DNA of 64,000 nucleotides from Verrucomicrobiales bacterium (GTDB lineage Bacteria > Verrucomicrobiota > Verrucomicrobiia > Verrucomicrobiales > V1-33): positions 62,001 through 126,000 of the forward strand of contig JAQGPJ010000055.1 of assembly GCA_028293125.1 (NCBI GenBank), written 5' to 3'. The translations under genes were made by a program, and so were the position numbers. Below are positions 25,679-33,578 of the stretch, one piece after another; positions within the stretch are counted from its first letter, which is position 1, and every line of letters begins with the position of its first letter. The notes under the pieces are model-generated. The model was not told where the DNA came from. It was given only the letters and a program-made list of their open reading frames with translations, and searched no databases.

Positions 25679-27219
25679 GCGGCTGTATCCGCGGTTTTCC
25701 CGGCCGGCCGGGAGGCTGCGGCACTATCACGGTCAAGAGTGTCGGCGGCGATCCAGCCGGACATGAGTACCATGGGCATGCCGGGACCGGGATGCGCCGC
25801 GCCGCCGGCAAGGTAGAGCCCGCGCAGATCGGCGCTGCGGTTGCCGGGTTTGAACGCACCGAGGAATTTGCCGTGGCTCGCGAGACCGTAAATGGCCCCG
25901 TTCAGCACGTGGTAGCGCTCGTGAATATCCTGCGGCGTGAGAGTGCTCTCATAGACGATGCGCTCTTCGATGTCCGGCATCCGGCCGGTGCGCTTCAGTT
26001 TTTCCAGGATCACGCGCCGGTATTCCGGCAGCATTTTTTTCCAATCATGATGCGGGCGCAGATACGGCGTGTGCACAAGCACATAAAGCGCTTCACCTCC
26101 GGCCGGCGCAGTGCCGGGCTCGGTGCAGGTGGTGGCGGCCAGATAACAGGTGGGATCGGGTGCGGGCTCCCCCTTTTTGTAGATCCACTCGAACTCCTCG
26201 TGCGGGTCGCGGCTGAAAACGAAGCCGTGATGCGCCAGATGGTCATAACGTTTGGACAGCCCGAGGTACAGCACCACACCCGAGCAGGCGGGCTCATAGC
26301 GGCGGCGGCGCTCGAAGCGGCCACCCGCCTCATCACTGACCAGTTCCCGGTGGGTGCGCACGGAATCACAGTTCGACACCACCGCGCTGAGGGCCACCTC
26401 CTCACCGGCATCAGTGCGCACTCCGGTGACTGTCCCTGCGTGCGACAGGATTTTTTCGATTTTCACCCCGGTGCGGAATTCGACGCCCAGTCCGCGCGCC
26501 AGCTTTTCGAGCGCGAGCGGCACCGCGCGCGTGCCGCCGATGGGATACCACACGCCCTCATCGGTCTGCATGTGGGCAATGCCGCACAGCACCGCCGGCG
26601 AGCCTTGGGGTGATGAGCCGACATACTGCGTGAAGTGGTCCATCATCTGCGCCACCCGCGCATCGGGAGTGAAGGCGCGCACTGTGCCAGCGACCGAGCG
26701 CCCCATGCGCATCGCCAGCACATCGCCCAGCATCCCCGGATCAAACGACGAGCGCCAGTCGAACATGTCACGCAACCCGCCGATCGGCTTGTAAAAAAAG
26801 TGCCTCTGGGAAATGCGGTCGAGGCGCGCGCTGTAGTCGATAAATTCTTGGTAGCGCGCACCGGATGCGGTGCCGGGCGCGAACTCATCCAGCGTGCGGG
26901 CCATCGCAGCAGTGTCCTGCGCGAGATCAAGGACTGAGCCGTCCTCAAAAAAGCAGCGCCACTGGGGGTCCAGCCGCACCAACTGCAAATAATCCTCCAT
27001 GCGTGCGCCGGCCTCATTGAAAATGCGGCGGAGCACCGAGGGAATGGTCACGATGGTCGGCCCCATGTCAAAGCGGAAGCCACCGCCGGTGAGCTGTGCG
27101 GCCTTGCCGCCGAGCCAGTCGTTGCGCTCAAAGAGAATGACCCGGTGGCCGCGCGCGGCCAGCACGCAGGCTGCGGAAAGGCCCCCCAGACCGCCGCCGA
27201 TAATGCCGATCGGTTTCAT
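25675..27219 (-). CDS. crtP: CrtP-like carotenoid oxidase (diaponeurosporene oxidase family)
   Basis: A 514-aa FAD enzyme of the CrtI/CrtN/CrtP family. The dinucleotide fold opens with IGIIGGGLGGLSAACVLAARG, then RFDMGPTIVTIPSVL. Features nearer to staphylococcal CrtP than CrtN include QWRCFFEDGS, RLDRISQRHFFY, the HMQTDEGVWYPIGGTRA stretch, SGVVLYLGLSKRYDHLAHHG, YESTLTPQDIHERYHVLNGA and the C-terminal AGGAAHPGPGMPMVLMSG FAD-closing motif. CrtP-type enzymes oxidise the terminal methyl group of C30 carotenes to an aldehyde. With AldH next door this supplies a carotenoic acid. It sits between AldH and the acyltransferase, overlapping both by 4 nt. Confidence 0.85.
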   Translation of the reverse strand: MKPIGIIGGGLGGLSAACVLAARGHRVILFERNDWLGGKAAQLTGGGFRFDMGPTIVTIPSVLRRIFNEAGARMEDYLQLVRLDPQWRCFFEDGSVLDLAQDTAAMARTLDEFAPGTASGARYQEFIDYSARLDRISQRHFFYKPIGGLRDMFDWRSSFDPGMLGDVLAMRMGRSVAGTVRAFTPDARVAQMMDHFTQYVGSSPQGSPAVLCGIAHMQTDEGVWYPIGGTRAVPLALEKLARGLGVEFRTGVKIEKILSHAGTVTGVRTDAGEEVALSAVVSNCDSVRTHRELVSDEAGGRFERRRRYEPACSGVVLYLGLSKRYDHLAHHGFVFSRDPHEEFEWIYKKGEPAPDPTCYLAATTCTEPGTAPAGGEALYVLVHTPYLRPHHDWKKMLPEYRRVILEKLKRTGRMPDIEERIVYESTLTPQDIHERYHVLNGAIYGLASHGKFLGAFKPGNRSADLRGLYLAGGAAHPGPGMPMVLMSGWIAADTLDRDSAAASRPAGKTADTAA

Positions 27220-28532
27220 GATTTTGACTTTGTGGTTTTGATTTTGGTGAGGATCGCCCGGAAAAGACCGGGAAGCGCCCGGAGCCGGTTGCGGCCATGG
27301 GCGGCACGCAGCCAGGCGGAGAAAAACGCCGCGTCGTCCACGGACGGCTCATCGAAATGCGGGTGCATGCCTCCGCGGCGCACCGCGACGACGTGCGGAA
27401 AGGTCATTTCGAGCAGCCCCTCCGCACCCCGCGTGATGCCGAATCCGCTCGCCTTCACCCCGCCGAACGGCATCCGTGGATCGGCGGTGGGAACGATCAG
27501 ATCGTTGATGGTGACAAATCCGGTCCTCAGACGGGACGCAAGCCGGTGCGCACTGGCAGGGTCGCCGGAGAAAATGGCGGCCCCAAGCGCGAAATCGGCG
27601 GCATTGACCAGCGCGGCGGCGGCATCAGCATCCCGGACCGTTTGAACCGGCGGCACGGGCGCTCCATCTGCTCCGGCAAGGCGTCCCGCCAACTCCCCCG
27701 CCATGGATCCGACCGCAAGGATGCGGCGTGGCGCGATGCATGTTCCCCCGGCATTCAGCCGCAGGCCAAAACGCAGGGCGCGCACCGCGAGCTCCAAATC
27801 GGCGTCCTCCAGGACGATAACGGTGTCCATGCCCGAGAGCTCCATCACCGACGGTGTATTGGTGTCCGCAAGCCGGGCGAGGACGGATCGGCCATTTTCC
27901 GAGGAGCCGGTGAAGATGACCTTGTCGGCTCCATAGGCGACCGCCTCGCGCGATTCAGCCCCGGTGTCACCGAGAATTTCGAGTAATGGGAAAGGAAGAC
28001 CGGCTGCAAAAGCAAGGCGGGCCACGGCAAGCGCAACGTGGCGCGTGCCCGGAGCAGGTTTAAGGCGGACCGCGTTTCCCGCGACGAGAGCGTGCAGCGT
28101 GTGCACGGCGGGGAGAAAAAGCGGGTAATTGCCGGGACCAATGACAAGCACCGTGCCAAAGGGCCGGCGCTGCACTTCAAAGTCCATACCATGCAGCCAA
28201 AGCGGGCGGCCTTTCCTGCCATGAAACCGTGGTGCCAGCACCTTCGGGGCGTTGCGCTCAAGCCATTGGCAGGCATCCGCCAGCGGCAGCACCTCGGAGA
28301 CAAGCTTCTCCGCCAATGGCCGGTCCCGCACCGATGCCGCCTCCGCCGCCAGGGATTCGGCGTTCTCGGCGATCAGATGGCGGAGTCTGCGGATAAACGC
28401 CAGCCGGTCGCGCACCGGCGTTTCCTCCCAGCGCAGCTGAGCTGTGCGGACGCCGTCCTGCACGGGGCCAGGATTCCGTCCGCCAGGCGGCGGCTCCTGT
28501 CGTGACCGTGCGGTATTGGCAGGCGCATTCAT
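27216..28532 (-). CDS. aldH: Aldehyde dehydrogenase of the carotenoid operon (carotenoid-aldehyde to acid)
   Basis: A 438-aa NAD(P)-dependent aldehyde dehydrogenase, a little shorter than the usual ~480-500 aa. The catalytic parts are present: VMELSGMDTVIVLEDADLE (general-base Glu), NAGGTCIAPRR (nucleophile Cys), VIGPGNYPLFLP and IFTGSSENGRS (cofactor loop), and FGGVKASGFGITRGAEG near the C-terminus. Placed between CrtN- and CrtP-like genes with 4-nt overlaps on both sides, it is best read as the dehydrogenase that turns 4,4'-diapocarotene-4-al into the acid, as AldH does in staphyloxanthin synthesis. The C-terminus ends in a Lys/Arg-rich tail. Confidence 0.8.
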   Translation of the reverse strand: MNAPANTARSRQEPPPGGRNPGPVQDGVRTAQLRWEETPVRDRLAFIRRLRHLIAENAESLAAEAASVRDRPLAEKLVSEVLPLADACQWLERNAPKVLAPRFHGRKGRPLWLHGMDFEVQRRPFGTVLVIGPGNYPLFLPAVHTLHALVAGNAVRLKPAPGTRHVALAVARLAFAAGLPFPLLEILGDTGAESREAVAYGADKVIFTGSSENGRSVLARLADTNTPSVMELSGMDTVIVLEDADLELAVRALRFGLRLNAGGTCIAPRRILAVGSMAGELAGRLAGADGAPVPPVQTVRDADAAAALVNAADFALGAAIFSGDPASAHRLASRLRTGFVTINDLIVPTADPRMPFGGVKASGFGITRGAEGLLEMTFPHVVAVRRGGMHPHFDEPSVDDAAFFSAWLRAAHGRNRLRALPGLFRAILTKIKTTKSKS

Positions 28533-30103
28533 GGGAGGGAGCGTGCGGCTTCCAGAATTGATTCGGGAGCGTTGAGCATCGGGGCGGACACGATGCCTGA
28601 TCCACTGGATGGAAAGTGAACCGGCTTCACTCCCAGGTCGGCGAGCAGCAGCCGGGTGCTGATGCGCGCGCTTTCAAAAATGACCGGCAGACCACTGCCC
28701 GGATGGGTGCCGCCGCCCACCAGGTAAATACCGTCCACATCCTCAAAGCGGTTCCGGGGCCTCAGGTGCAGCATCTGATCGAGGCTGTGGGCCAAGTTGA
28801 AGGTGGCCCCGAGGTGGATGTCATACTGGGTGTCCCAATCAGCGGGGGTGACGATGCGTTCGAAGCGGATGCGGCGCTCAATATCGGTGAAGCCGGCCTT
28901 CTCGATCTGTTTCAGCATTTTGGCGCGGAAGCGCTCCCGCTCCCGGGGCCAATCCACATTGGGGTGCTGATGCGTGACCGGTGCGAGAACGTAAAGGGTG
29001 CTGCACCCGGCAGGAGCCATCGATGGATCGGTGACGCAGGCATTCTGCACATAGAACGAGGGATCGTCCGAAAGCACATGCCGCCGTTCGATCTCATCGA
29101 GATTGCGCGCGTAGTCAGCAGCGATGTGGATGCTGTGATGCGGCAGGTCGAAGGCGCCCTCCACGCCCAAGTACATCATGAAGGTGGAGCAGGAGAATTT
29201 CTTACTGGCAATTTTGCGGTCACTCCAGCGGCGGCGCAGACCGTCAGGCACGAGGCGGTGCATCGACCGCGCGAAGTCGGCATTCATCACAATGGCGCGC
29301 GCTTTCTCCACTCCCGCCGCCGTCCGCACTCCGACCGCGCGCCGGCCTTCGAAAAGCACTTCCTCCACTGGCGAATCGAGGACGATTTCAACCCCCAGCC
29401 GCTGCGCCGTCCGCGCCATCGCCGCCGTGACCGCCGCGCATCCTCCCAGCGGATGGAAGACGCCGTATTCATATTCAAGAAAGGAAAGGATTGAAAAAAG
29501 ACTCGGACAGCGGAACGGCGACATGCCGAGATACTTTGATTGGAAGGAGAACGCCAGCCGGATGCGCGGATCCCGGAAAAAGCGCCCGAGATAGGTGTCC
29601 ATCGACTGATGGGGCCGGAGCATCGGCAGCATTTTCAGGAGGCGTGTCTGCGCAAGGTCCTGCCAGCCCAGAAATGGCAGCCCAAGGCACGGCTCCATGC
29701 AGGCAAGTTTCTGCCGGTTCTCCTTAAGAAACCGCCGGAAGCCTGGAGCATCCGCCGGCGCGATGGCCGCGATCTCCCGCTCCATGCGTTCTATATCCGG
29801 TGTGGCGTCAATCTTTCCGCCACTGCCGAAAAGGATGCGGTACTGCGGGTCGAGCCGCACCATGGGCACCTCTTCGGCAAGCGATGTCCCGGCGGCTTGA
29901 AAAATTTCATCCAGCACACGGGGATAGAGGAAAAACGTGGGTCCCAGATCAAACCTGAAGCCATCCGCCTCAATCGCCGAAGTGCGCCCGCCGACGGTCG
30001 GCAGCCGCTCGATGATTTTTACCTTCAGCCCTTGGGCGGCAAGCAGGATCGCGGAGGCAAGCCCGCCGGGGCCGGCACCGATGATGATGGCGTCGTGTTT
30101 CAC
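28529..30103 (-). CDS. crtN: CrtN-like dehydrosqualene/phytoene desaturase
   Basis: A 524-aa FAD-dependent desaturase. It begins DAIIIGAGPGGLASAILLAAQG and RFDLGPTFFLYPRVLDEIF. Segments near staphylococcal CrtN are KFSCSTFMMYLGVEG, SDDPSFYVQNACVTDPS, APAGCSTLYVLAPVTH and the C-terminal YLVGGGTHPGSGLPVIFESARI. Its job would be stepwise desaturation of a C30 (dehydrosqualene or squalene) or C40 precursor. No dehydrosqualene or phytoene synthase lies in the window, so the substrate source is elsewhere; some bacteria supply it from squalene. It follows the DUF2892 gene by 12 nt and overlaps aldH by 4 nt. Confidence 0.87.
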   Translation of the reverse strand: MKHDAIIIGAGPGGLASAILLAAQGLKVKIIERLPTVGGRTSAIEADGFRFDLGPTFFLYPRVLDEIFQAAGTSLAEEVPMVRLDPQYRILFGSGGKIDATPDIERMEREIAAIAPADAPGFRRFLKENRQKLACMEPCLGLPFLGWQDLAQTRLLKMLPMLRPHQSMDTYLGRFFRDPRIRLAFSFQSKYLGMSPFRCPSLFSILSFLEYEYGVFHPLGGCAAVTAAMARTAQRLGVEIVLDSPVEEVLFEGRRAVGVRTAAGVEKARAIVMNADFARSMHRLVPDGLRRRWSDRKIASKKFSCSTFMMYLGVEGAFDLPHHSIHIAADYARNLDEIERRHVLSDDPSFYVQNACVTDPSMAPAGCSTLYVLAPVTHQHPNVDWPRERERFRAKMLKQIEKAGFTDIERRIRFERIVTPADWDTQYDIHLGATFNLAHSLDQMLHLRPRNRFEDVDGIYLVGGGTHPGSGLPVIFESARISTRLLLADLGVKPVHFPSSGSGIVSAPMLNAPESILEAARSLP

Positions 30104-30115
30104 AGGGCAGCAGGG

Positions 30116-30322
30116 TCAGAATTTTGTCTTTACTCCGCAGGCCCGGAGTGCGCACCAGCCACGCGCCGCCTCGAAGGCCACAAAGGCTGCCGAGACACCG
30201 AGCACAAAGGCGGCGGCACGGGAATGGGGCCATGCGCAGACAGCGCCTACAACCAGACCAAGAGCGCCGGCGGCGCGGATAAGGCGGCCTTTCGGGCCTA
30301 TATTCGGACTGAGAAAAGACAT
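30116..30322 (-). CDS. Small DUF2892/YgaP-type membrane protein
   Basis: 68 aa beginning MSFLSPNIGPKGRLIRAAG, a pattern seen in DUF2892 proteins (Asn near the start, Arg-rich turn, two short hydrophobic helices), then ALGLVVGAVCAW and AAAFVLGVSAAFVAFEAARG, ending WCALRACGVKTKF. DUF2892 domains sit in membranes and are often fused to rhodanese-like domains; their role is unclear. It is the first gene of the carotenoid operon, directly after the regulated promoter. It may stabilise or anchor pigment enzymes, but that is inference. Confidence 0.72.
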   Translation of the reverse strand: MSFLSPNIGPKGRLIRAAGALGLVVGAVCAWPHSRAAAFVLGVSAAFVAFEAARGWCALRACGVKTKF

Positions 30323-30349
30323 GGCGCAGTGCTTGGAAAGCTGCGCCAG

Positions 30350-30444
30350 TGTCTAAGTCTTGTCTAAGTATGTCAACCTAAACTTGGACAATATTTCGGT
30401 GACACGCCGATTTTGATTGGCTGCTGTCTAGTTTGTGTCTAGTT
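30350..30444. promoter_or_regulatory. 11-bp direct-repeat operators in the divergent carotenoid/regulator promoter
   Basis: TGTCTAAGT occurs at 30350-30358 and 30361-30369, and TGTCTAGTT at 30425-30433 and 30436-30444; both pairs are spaced exactly 11 bp. ACTTGGACA (30382-30390) is a copy in the opposite sense, and TGTCAA at 30371-30376 is a further partial copy that reads TTGACA on the minus strand, a -35-like sequence for the carotenoid operon. Each unit contains TnnACA on one strand. CarH-type MerR regulators are known to bind tandem 11-bp direct repeats with an nnTnnACAnnn pattern, so the sites suit the divergent regulator. The last pair overlaps the GTG at 30435. Confidence 0.75.
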
Positions 30445-30455
30445 GTGCCCGATCC

Positions 30456-31397
30456 GTGTCCACCTCCTACTCCATTCAAGCCGCCGCCGACCGCACCGGC
30501 CTCACGCCCCATGTGATCCGTGCGTGGGAACGGCGTTACAAAGCCATTGAGCCTGAGCGTTCCTTGGGGAGACACCGGCTGTATTCCGAAGACGAGATTC
30601 AGCGGCTGTCCATGCTGCGCCGTGCTGTCGAAGCCGGACACAGCATCGGGCGGATTGCACGTCTGAGCGCGGGTGAGCTGGGAGCGCTCATCGCGGATTG
30701 TCCATCGGCCGAGCCTTTCAGCGCGTCGGCATCCGCCACCGATTCCGCTGCGCCTTTCCGTGCCCGGGCAATGGCTGCGGTCGAACTTTTCGACACTGCG
30801 GCGCTTGAAACCGCGCTCCGGAACTCACTCCTCGAACTCAGCCACAACGGGCTTCTGCAGATGGTGGTGGCACCGCTCGCGGAGGAAATCGGGGAACGCT
30901 GGCGCAGCGGTCAAATCACGGCGGCCCACGAGCATTTTTTCACTTCGGGAGTGAAGGTGTTTCTGGGCCAGCTGACGCGGCAGTTCGCGTTGCCGGCCAC
31001 CGCGCCGCGGATTATCGTCAGCACGCCGGCGGGGCAGCTGCACGAGCTTGGGGCGGTCATGGCCGCCGCCGCCGCCGCCAACCTCGGCTGGCACCCGGTT
31101 TATCTCGGTGTCAGCCTGCCCGCGCATGAAATCGCAGGTGCCGCGCTCCGCAGTGATGCCGTCGCCGTCGCGCTCAGCATTGTTTATCCTGAGGATGATC
31201 CGGGGCTCGCTGGCGAACTGACCGAACTGGCCCGGTTGCTCCCTGCCAGCATCCGGATCATGGCGGGCGGCCGCGCCGCGCGCGGATACTTCGAAACGCT
31301 GGCCCGCATCGGCGCGCTGTACGCCGACAGCATCGGGGAATTCGGCACCCAGCTTGACTCACTGCGCCGCGGCTCCGCCAAACACGGCCTTGTCTGA
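30456..31397 (+). CDS. carH: MerR-family regulator with B12-binding domain (CarH/LitR-like)
   Basis: A 313-aa regulator, or 320 aa from the GTG at 30435. I prefer the GTG at 30456 because an operator repeat covers the first one. The N-terminus is a MerR helix-turn-helix (YSIQAAADRTGLTPHVIRAW, YSEDEIQRLSMLRRAVEAGH). The C-terminal half is a cobalamin-binding module: WRSGQITAAHEH fits W-x9-E-H of the helical cap, and GQLHELG fits the E/D-x-H-x-x-G lower-ligand loop. A beta-alpha fold follows (HPVYLGVSLPAHEIAGAAL). In relatives, adenosylcobalamin binding gives a dark repressor of carotenoid genes that light releases. The residue after the Trp is Arg, where T. thermophilus CarH has the His that links to cobalt in light. 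It is divergent from the operon it should control. Confidence 0.85.
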   Translation: MSTSYSIQAAADRTGLTPHVIRAWERRYKAIEPERSLGRHRLYSEDEIQRLSMLRRAVEAGHSIGRIARLSAGELGALIADCPSAEPFSASASATDSAAPFRARAMAAVELFDTAALETALRNSLLELSHNGLLQMVVAPLAEEIGERWRSGQITAAHEHFFTSGVKVFLGQLTRQFALPATAPRIIVSTPAGQLHELGAVMAAAAAANLGWHPVYLGVSLPAHEIAGAALRSDAVAVALSIVYPEDDPGLAGELTELARLLPASIRIMAGGRAARGYFETLARIGALYADSIGEFGTQLDSLRRGSAKHGLV

Positions 31398-31540
31398 CGG
31401 ACGCTGGCAATCGGGGAAGCCGAAGCTTTGAGGCGTGGCTTCAAACACTGTACCCTGCCAGGACAGCAGCGGGAACCAGAATGCGGCCACAGCCATGCAT
31501 TTTTAGAAAACGTCTTGGATGCCAAGTGCCTGGATTCGGC

Positions 31541-32521
31541 TCACTTGGAAAGCTGCGGGGGAGGAAGCAGCGGAGTTTCCGTGCCAAGGGTGGTATTGGC
31601 GGGGCTGGCACCGGCGCTGATGCCATTTCCATTGCCGTTGTTTTCATTTGTGCCCACGCTCTTTCCCAAAGGATTAGGAGTCGCCCTCCGGCGTTTGTTC
31701 TCCATGTCCTGCAGAATCTCCGCCGCTTGGGCGGCCACTTCGGGCGGCAGTTCAGCGTCGGGTTTCTGCGCTTTGACGTAGGGGAAAATCTTTACCAGCA
31801 GGAAAGTGCCGGTGGGAGTGCGGTCCTTGTCCGGCTCCGGGCCGGAGTTGTACATGTCCAGCAGCAGAGGCCAGACCTCCAGTTCCCGGCCCGGGATGCG
31901 GGCAATGCAGTAGACATGGAACCGCCAGAGGAAGCGGCGTCTGGGAGAAGCCTCATATGCCCGCTTGTACCAATAGGCGGCCTCTTCATTGCTGGCGCGC
32001 TTGTTGCGACGGTCCTCGGAGATATAGCCCAGCTTCCACATCAGGCGGGCCTCATCCGGCAGATAGCGCAGGGCCTCTTTCCTCACCGCCATGGCGCGGT
32101 CCACAAACTTCTGGCGCACCCAGGAATCGACATCCGTCCGCAGCCGGTCGCGGTAGAGCATATCTTCATAGGCCTCGGGAAAACTGGCCTCGGCCTGGAA
32201 GTCCCAATAGTGAAACTCCCGCGGCTGCAGTTGGGCGCAAAGCTTGTAGGCGGCCTCCACCTTGGCCCAGTTGCCCTGCTGCCAAGCGGTCAGATTCTCC
32301 AGTTCGATCGCACTGGCCATCAGCGACCGAAAGCCACCCAGCACCGCGATGAACACACTCTGCCCCAACTCCTCGCGCAGCGTGAGGTTCAGCGGCTCCT
32401 CGGCAAGGTGTTTGGCGCGCATCCCAGTCGAAAAAGCCCTCTCCAAAGGCAGCCGCAGGGCGCCTCCTGCCGTGAGAATGATGGCGGCCAGCAGCACTTT
32501 GACAGGACGGACGCTGAGCAT
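31541..32521 (-). CDS. Membrane-anchored hypothetical protein of the ABC-exporter operon
   Basis: A 326-aa protein starting at MLSVRPVKVLLAAIILTAGG (32521), a single N-terminal membrane anchor. The rest reads as helical repeats of tetratricopeptide-like character (ENLTAWQQGNWAKVEAAYKLCAQLQP, EEAAYWYKRAYEASPRRR), though the TPR consensus is weak. The last ~50 residues are low-complexity (Gly/Asn/Ser/Pro). It lies downstream of the permease and ATPase genes with gaps of 73 bp or less on the same strand, so it is probably made with them and may be an accessory of that ABC system. I do not recognise a specific family. Confidence 0.65.
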   Translation of the reverse strand: MLSVRPVKVLLAAIILTAGGALRLPLERAFSTGMRAKHLAEEPLNLTLREELGQSVFIAVLGGFRSLMASAIELENLTAWQQGNWAKVEAAYKLCAQLQPREFHYWDFQAEASFPEAYEDMLYRDRLRTDVDSWVRQKFVDRAMAVRKEALRYLPDEARLMWKLGYISEDRRNKRASNEEAAYWYKRAYEASPRRRFLWRFHVYCIARIPGRELEVWPLLLDMYNSGPEPDKDRTPTGTFLLVKIFPYVKAQKPDAELPPEVAAQAAEILQDMENKRRRATPNPLGKSVGTNENNGNGNGISAGASPANTTLGTETPLLPPPQLSK

Positions 32522-32594
32522 GGGGAGGAAAAGAGATGAAATGAAAGGATGGGATGAATGAAACACCCGGCTGCGGGCTGATCCGAAAGGGACA

Positions 32595-33578
32595 TCAGAT
32601 TTCCTTGTCCGAGAACATGACGTAGGCCGCCAGGAGGTGGATCACCATGTAAACCAGCGTCAGGCCTGTCATTTTCAGCATGATCAGTCCCTCCACAACG
32701 GTGCCGCTAACCACCGCATCCACGATGTCAAAACCTTTGAAATCCGGAAAAACCAGCGACACGGCACCGGCAATGATACGCGGCACCGTGCTGGCGTCCT
32801 GCCCCAGAAAAACATCGCGCGCCAGCGACTGCGCCTGGCCGATGATCATGACCGCCAGCGAGGACATGATGGTGAAGATCGTGGAGCTGGCGAAGGTGGA
32901 CAGCAGCAGGGTGGTCCCCGTCAGCACCACGGCCTTTAGAAACACCGCCAGCACACCGAACTGAAGATTCCACGTCATCCCCTGCTTGAGAATGGTCTCC
33001 TGCACTTGGGAGATGCTGGCATCCCGCGCATCCGGGCTGGGGAACTTCATGGCGCTGAGCACCTCCATCTGGGTGGAAATAATGGACTGCGTCTTCAGAT
33101 GGAGCACAACGCAGAACAGCGTGTCCATCAGCAGCAGGGAGATCAGGATCAGCCACACCACCCCCAGCATTTTGCCCAGCAGATACTCCAGACGCGGCAC
33201 CGGCTTGCAGAGAATGGTGTAGATAGTGCGGTCCTCGATGTCCCGCGGCAGCAGCAGCGCGGTGCCGGCGATGGCGAAAAGCATGCTGAACAGGGACATG
33301 GCCGCCAGGGAGACGTCTTTCAGCAGCTTCAGCTGCCCCTCCGTCTCCAGATCCGCGAAGGCGAAACTGGAGGCGATGACGGCCACGGCGAAAATGGCCA
33401 TGAAGTAAAACACCTTCATGCGCACCAGCTGGGTGAAGGTGCCGCCAGCAATGGTGATCACGCGGCCCGGGGAGAAAATACGGTGCCGGGTGGGTGCGGG
33501 TGCCCCCTGAGGGACAGCGACCGGGACGGTGGTGGAGGAAAGGAGGGAGTCGGTGGCCATGATCCTGTTATTTGACAT
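32595..33578 (-). CDS. ABC-2-type transporter permease
   Basis: A 327-aa integral membrane protein (start Met1 at 33578, overlapping the ATPase stop, or Met7 at 33560). A cytoplasmic N-terminus precedes VFYFMAIFAVAVIASSFAFA, then LPRDIEDRTIYTILCKPVPR, the coupling segment typical of ABC-2 permeases, and further helices (VWLILISLLLMDTLFCVV, LAVFLKAVVLTGTTLLLSTFAS, MTGLTLVYMVIHLLAAYVMF). About six membrane spans fit. It works with the adjacent ATPase as an exporter half; the cargo is unknown. No substrate-binding protein is present, supporting export rather than import. Confidence 0.85.
   Translation of the reverse strand: MSNNRIMATDSLLSSTTVPVAVPQGAPAPTRHRIFSPGRVITIAGGTFTQLVRMKVFYFMAIFAVAVIASSFAFADLETEGQLKLLKDVSLAAMSLFSMLFAIAGTALLLPRDIEDRTIYTILCKPVPRLEYLLGKMLGVVWLILISLLLMDTLFCVVLHLKTQSIISTQMEVLSAMKFPSPDARDASISQVQETILKQGMTWNLQFGVLAVFLKAVVLTGTTLLLSTFASSTIFTIMSSLAVMIIGQAQSLARDVFLGQDASTVPRIIAGAVSLVFPDFKGFDIVDAVVSGTVVEGLIMLKMTGLTLVYMVIHLLAAYVMFSDKEI

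Noticed and set aside
30371-30376. TTGACA on the minus strand as a sigma-70 -35 box
   Set aside because: No acceptable -10 hexamer lies 16-18 bases downstream, so I mention it only as -35-like and do not list a promoter.
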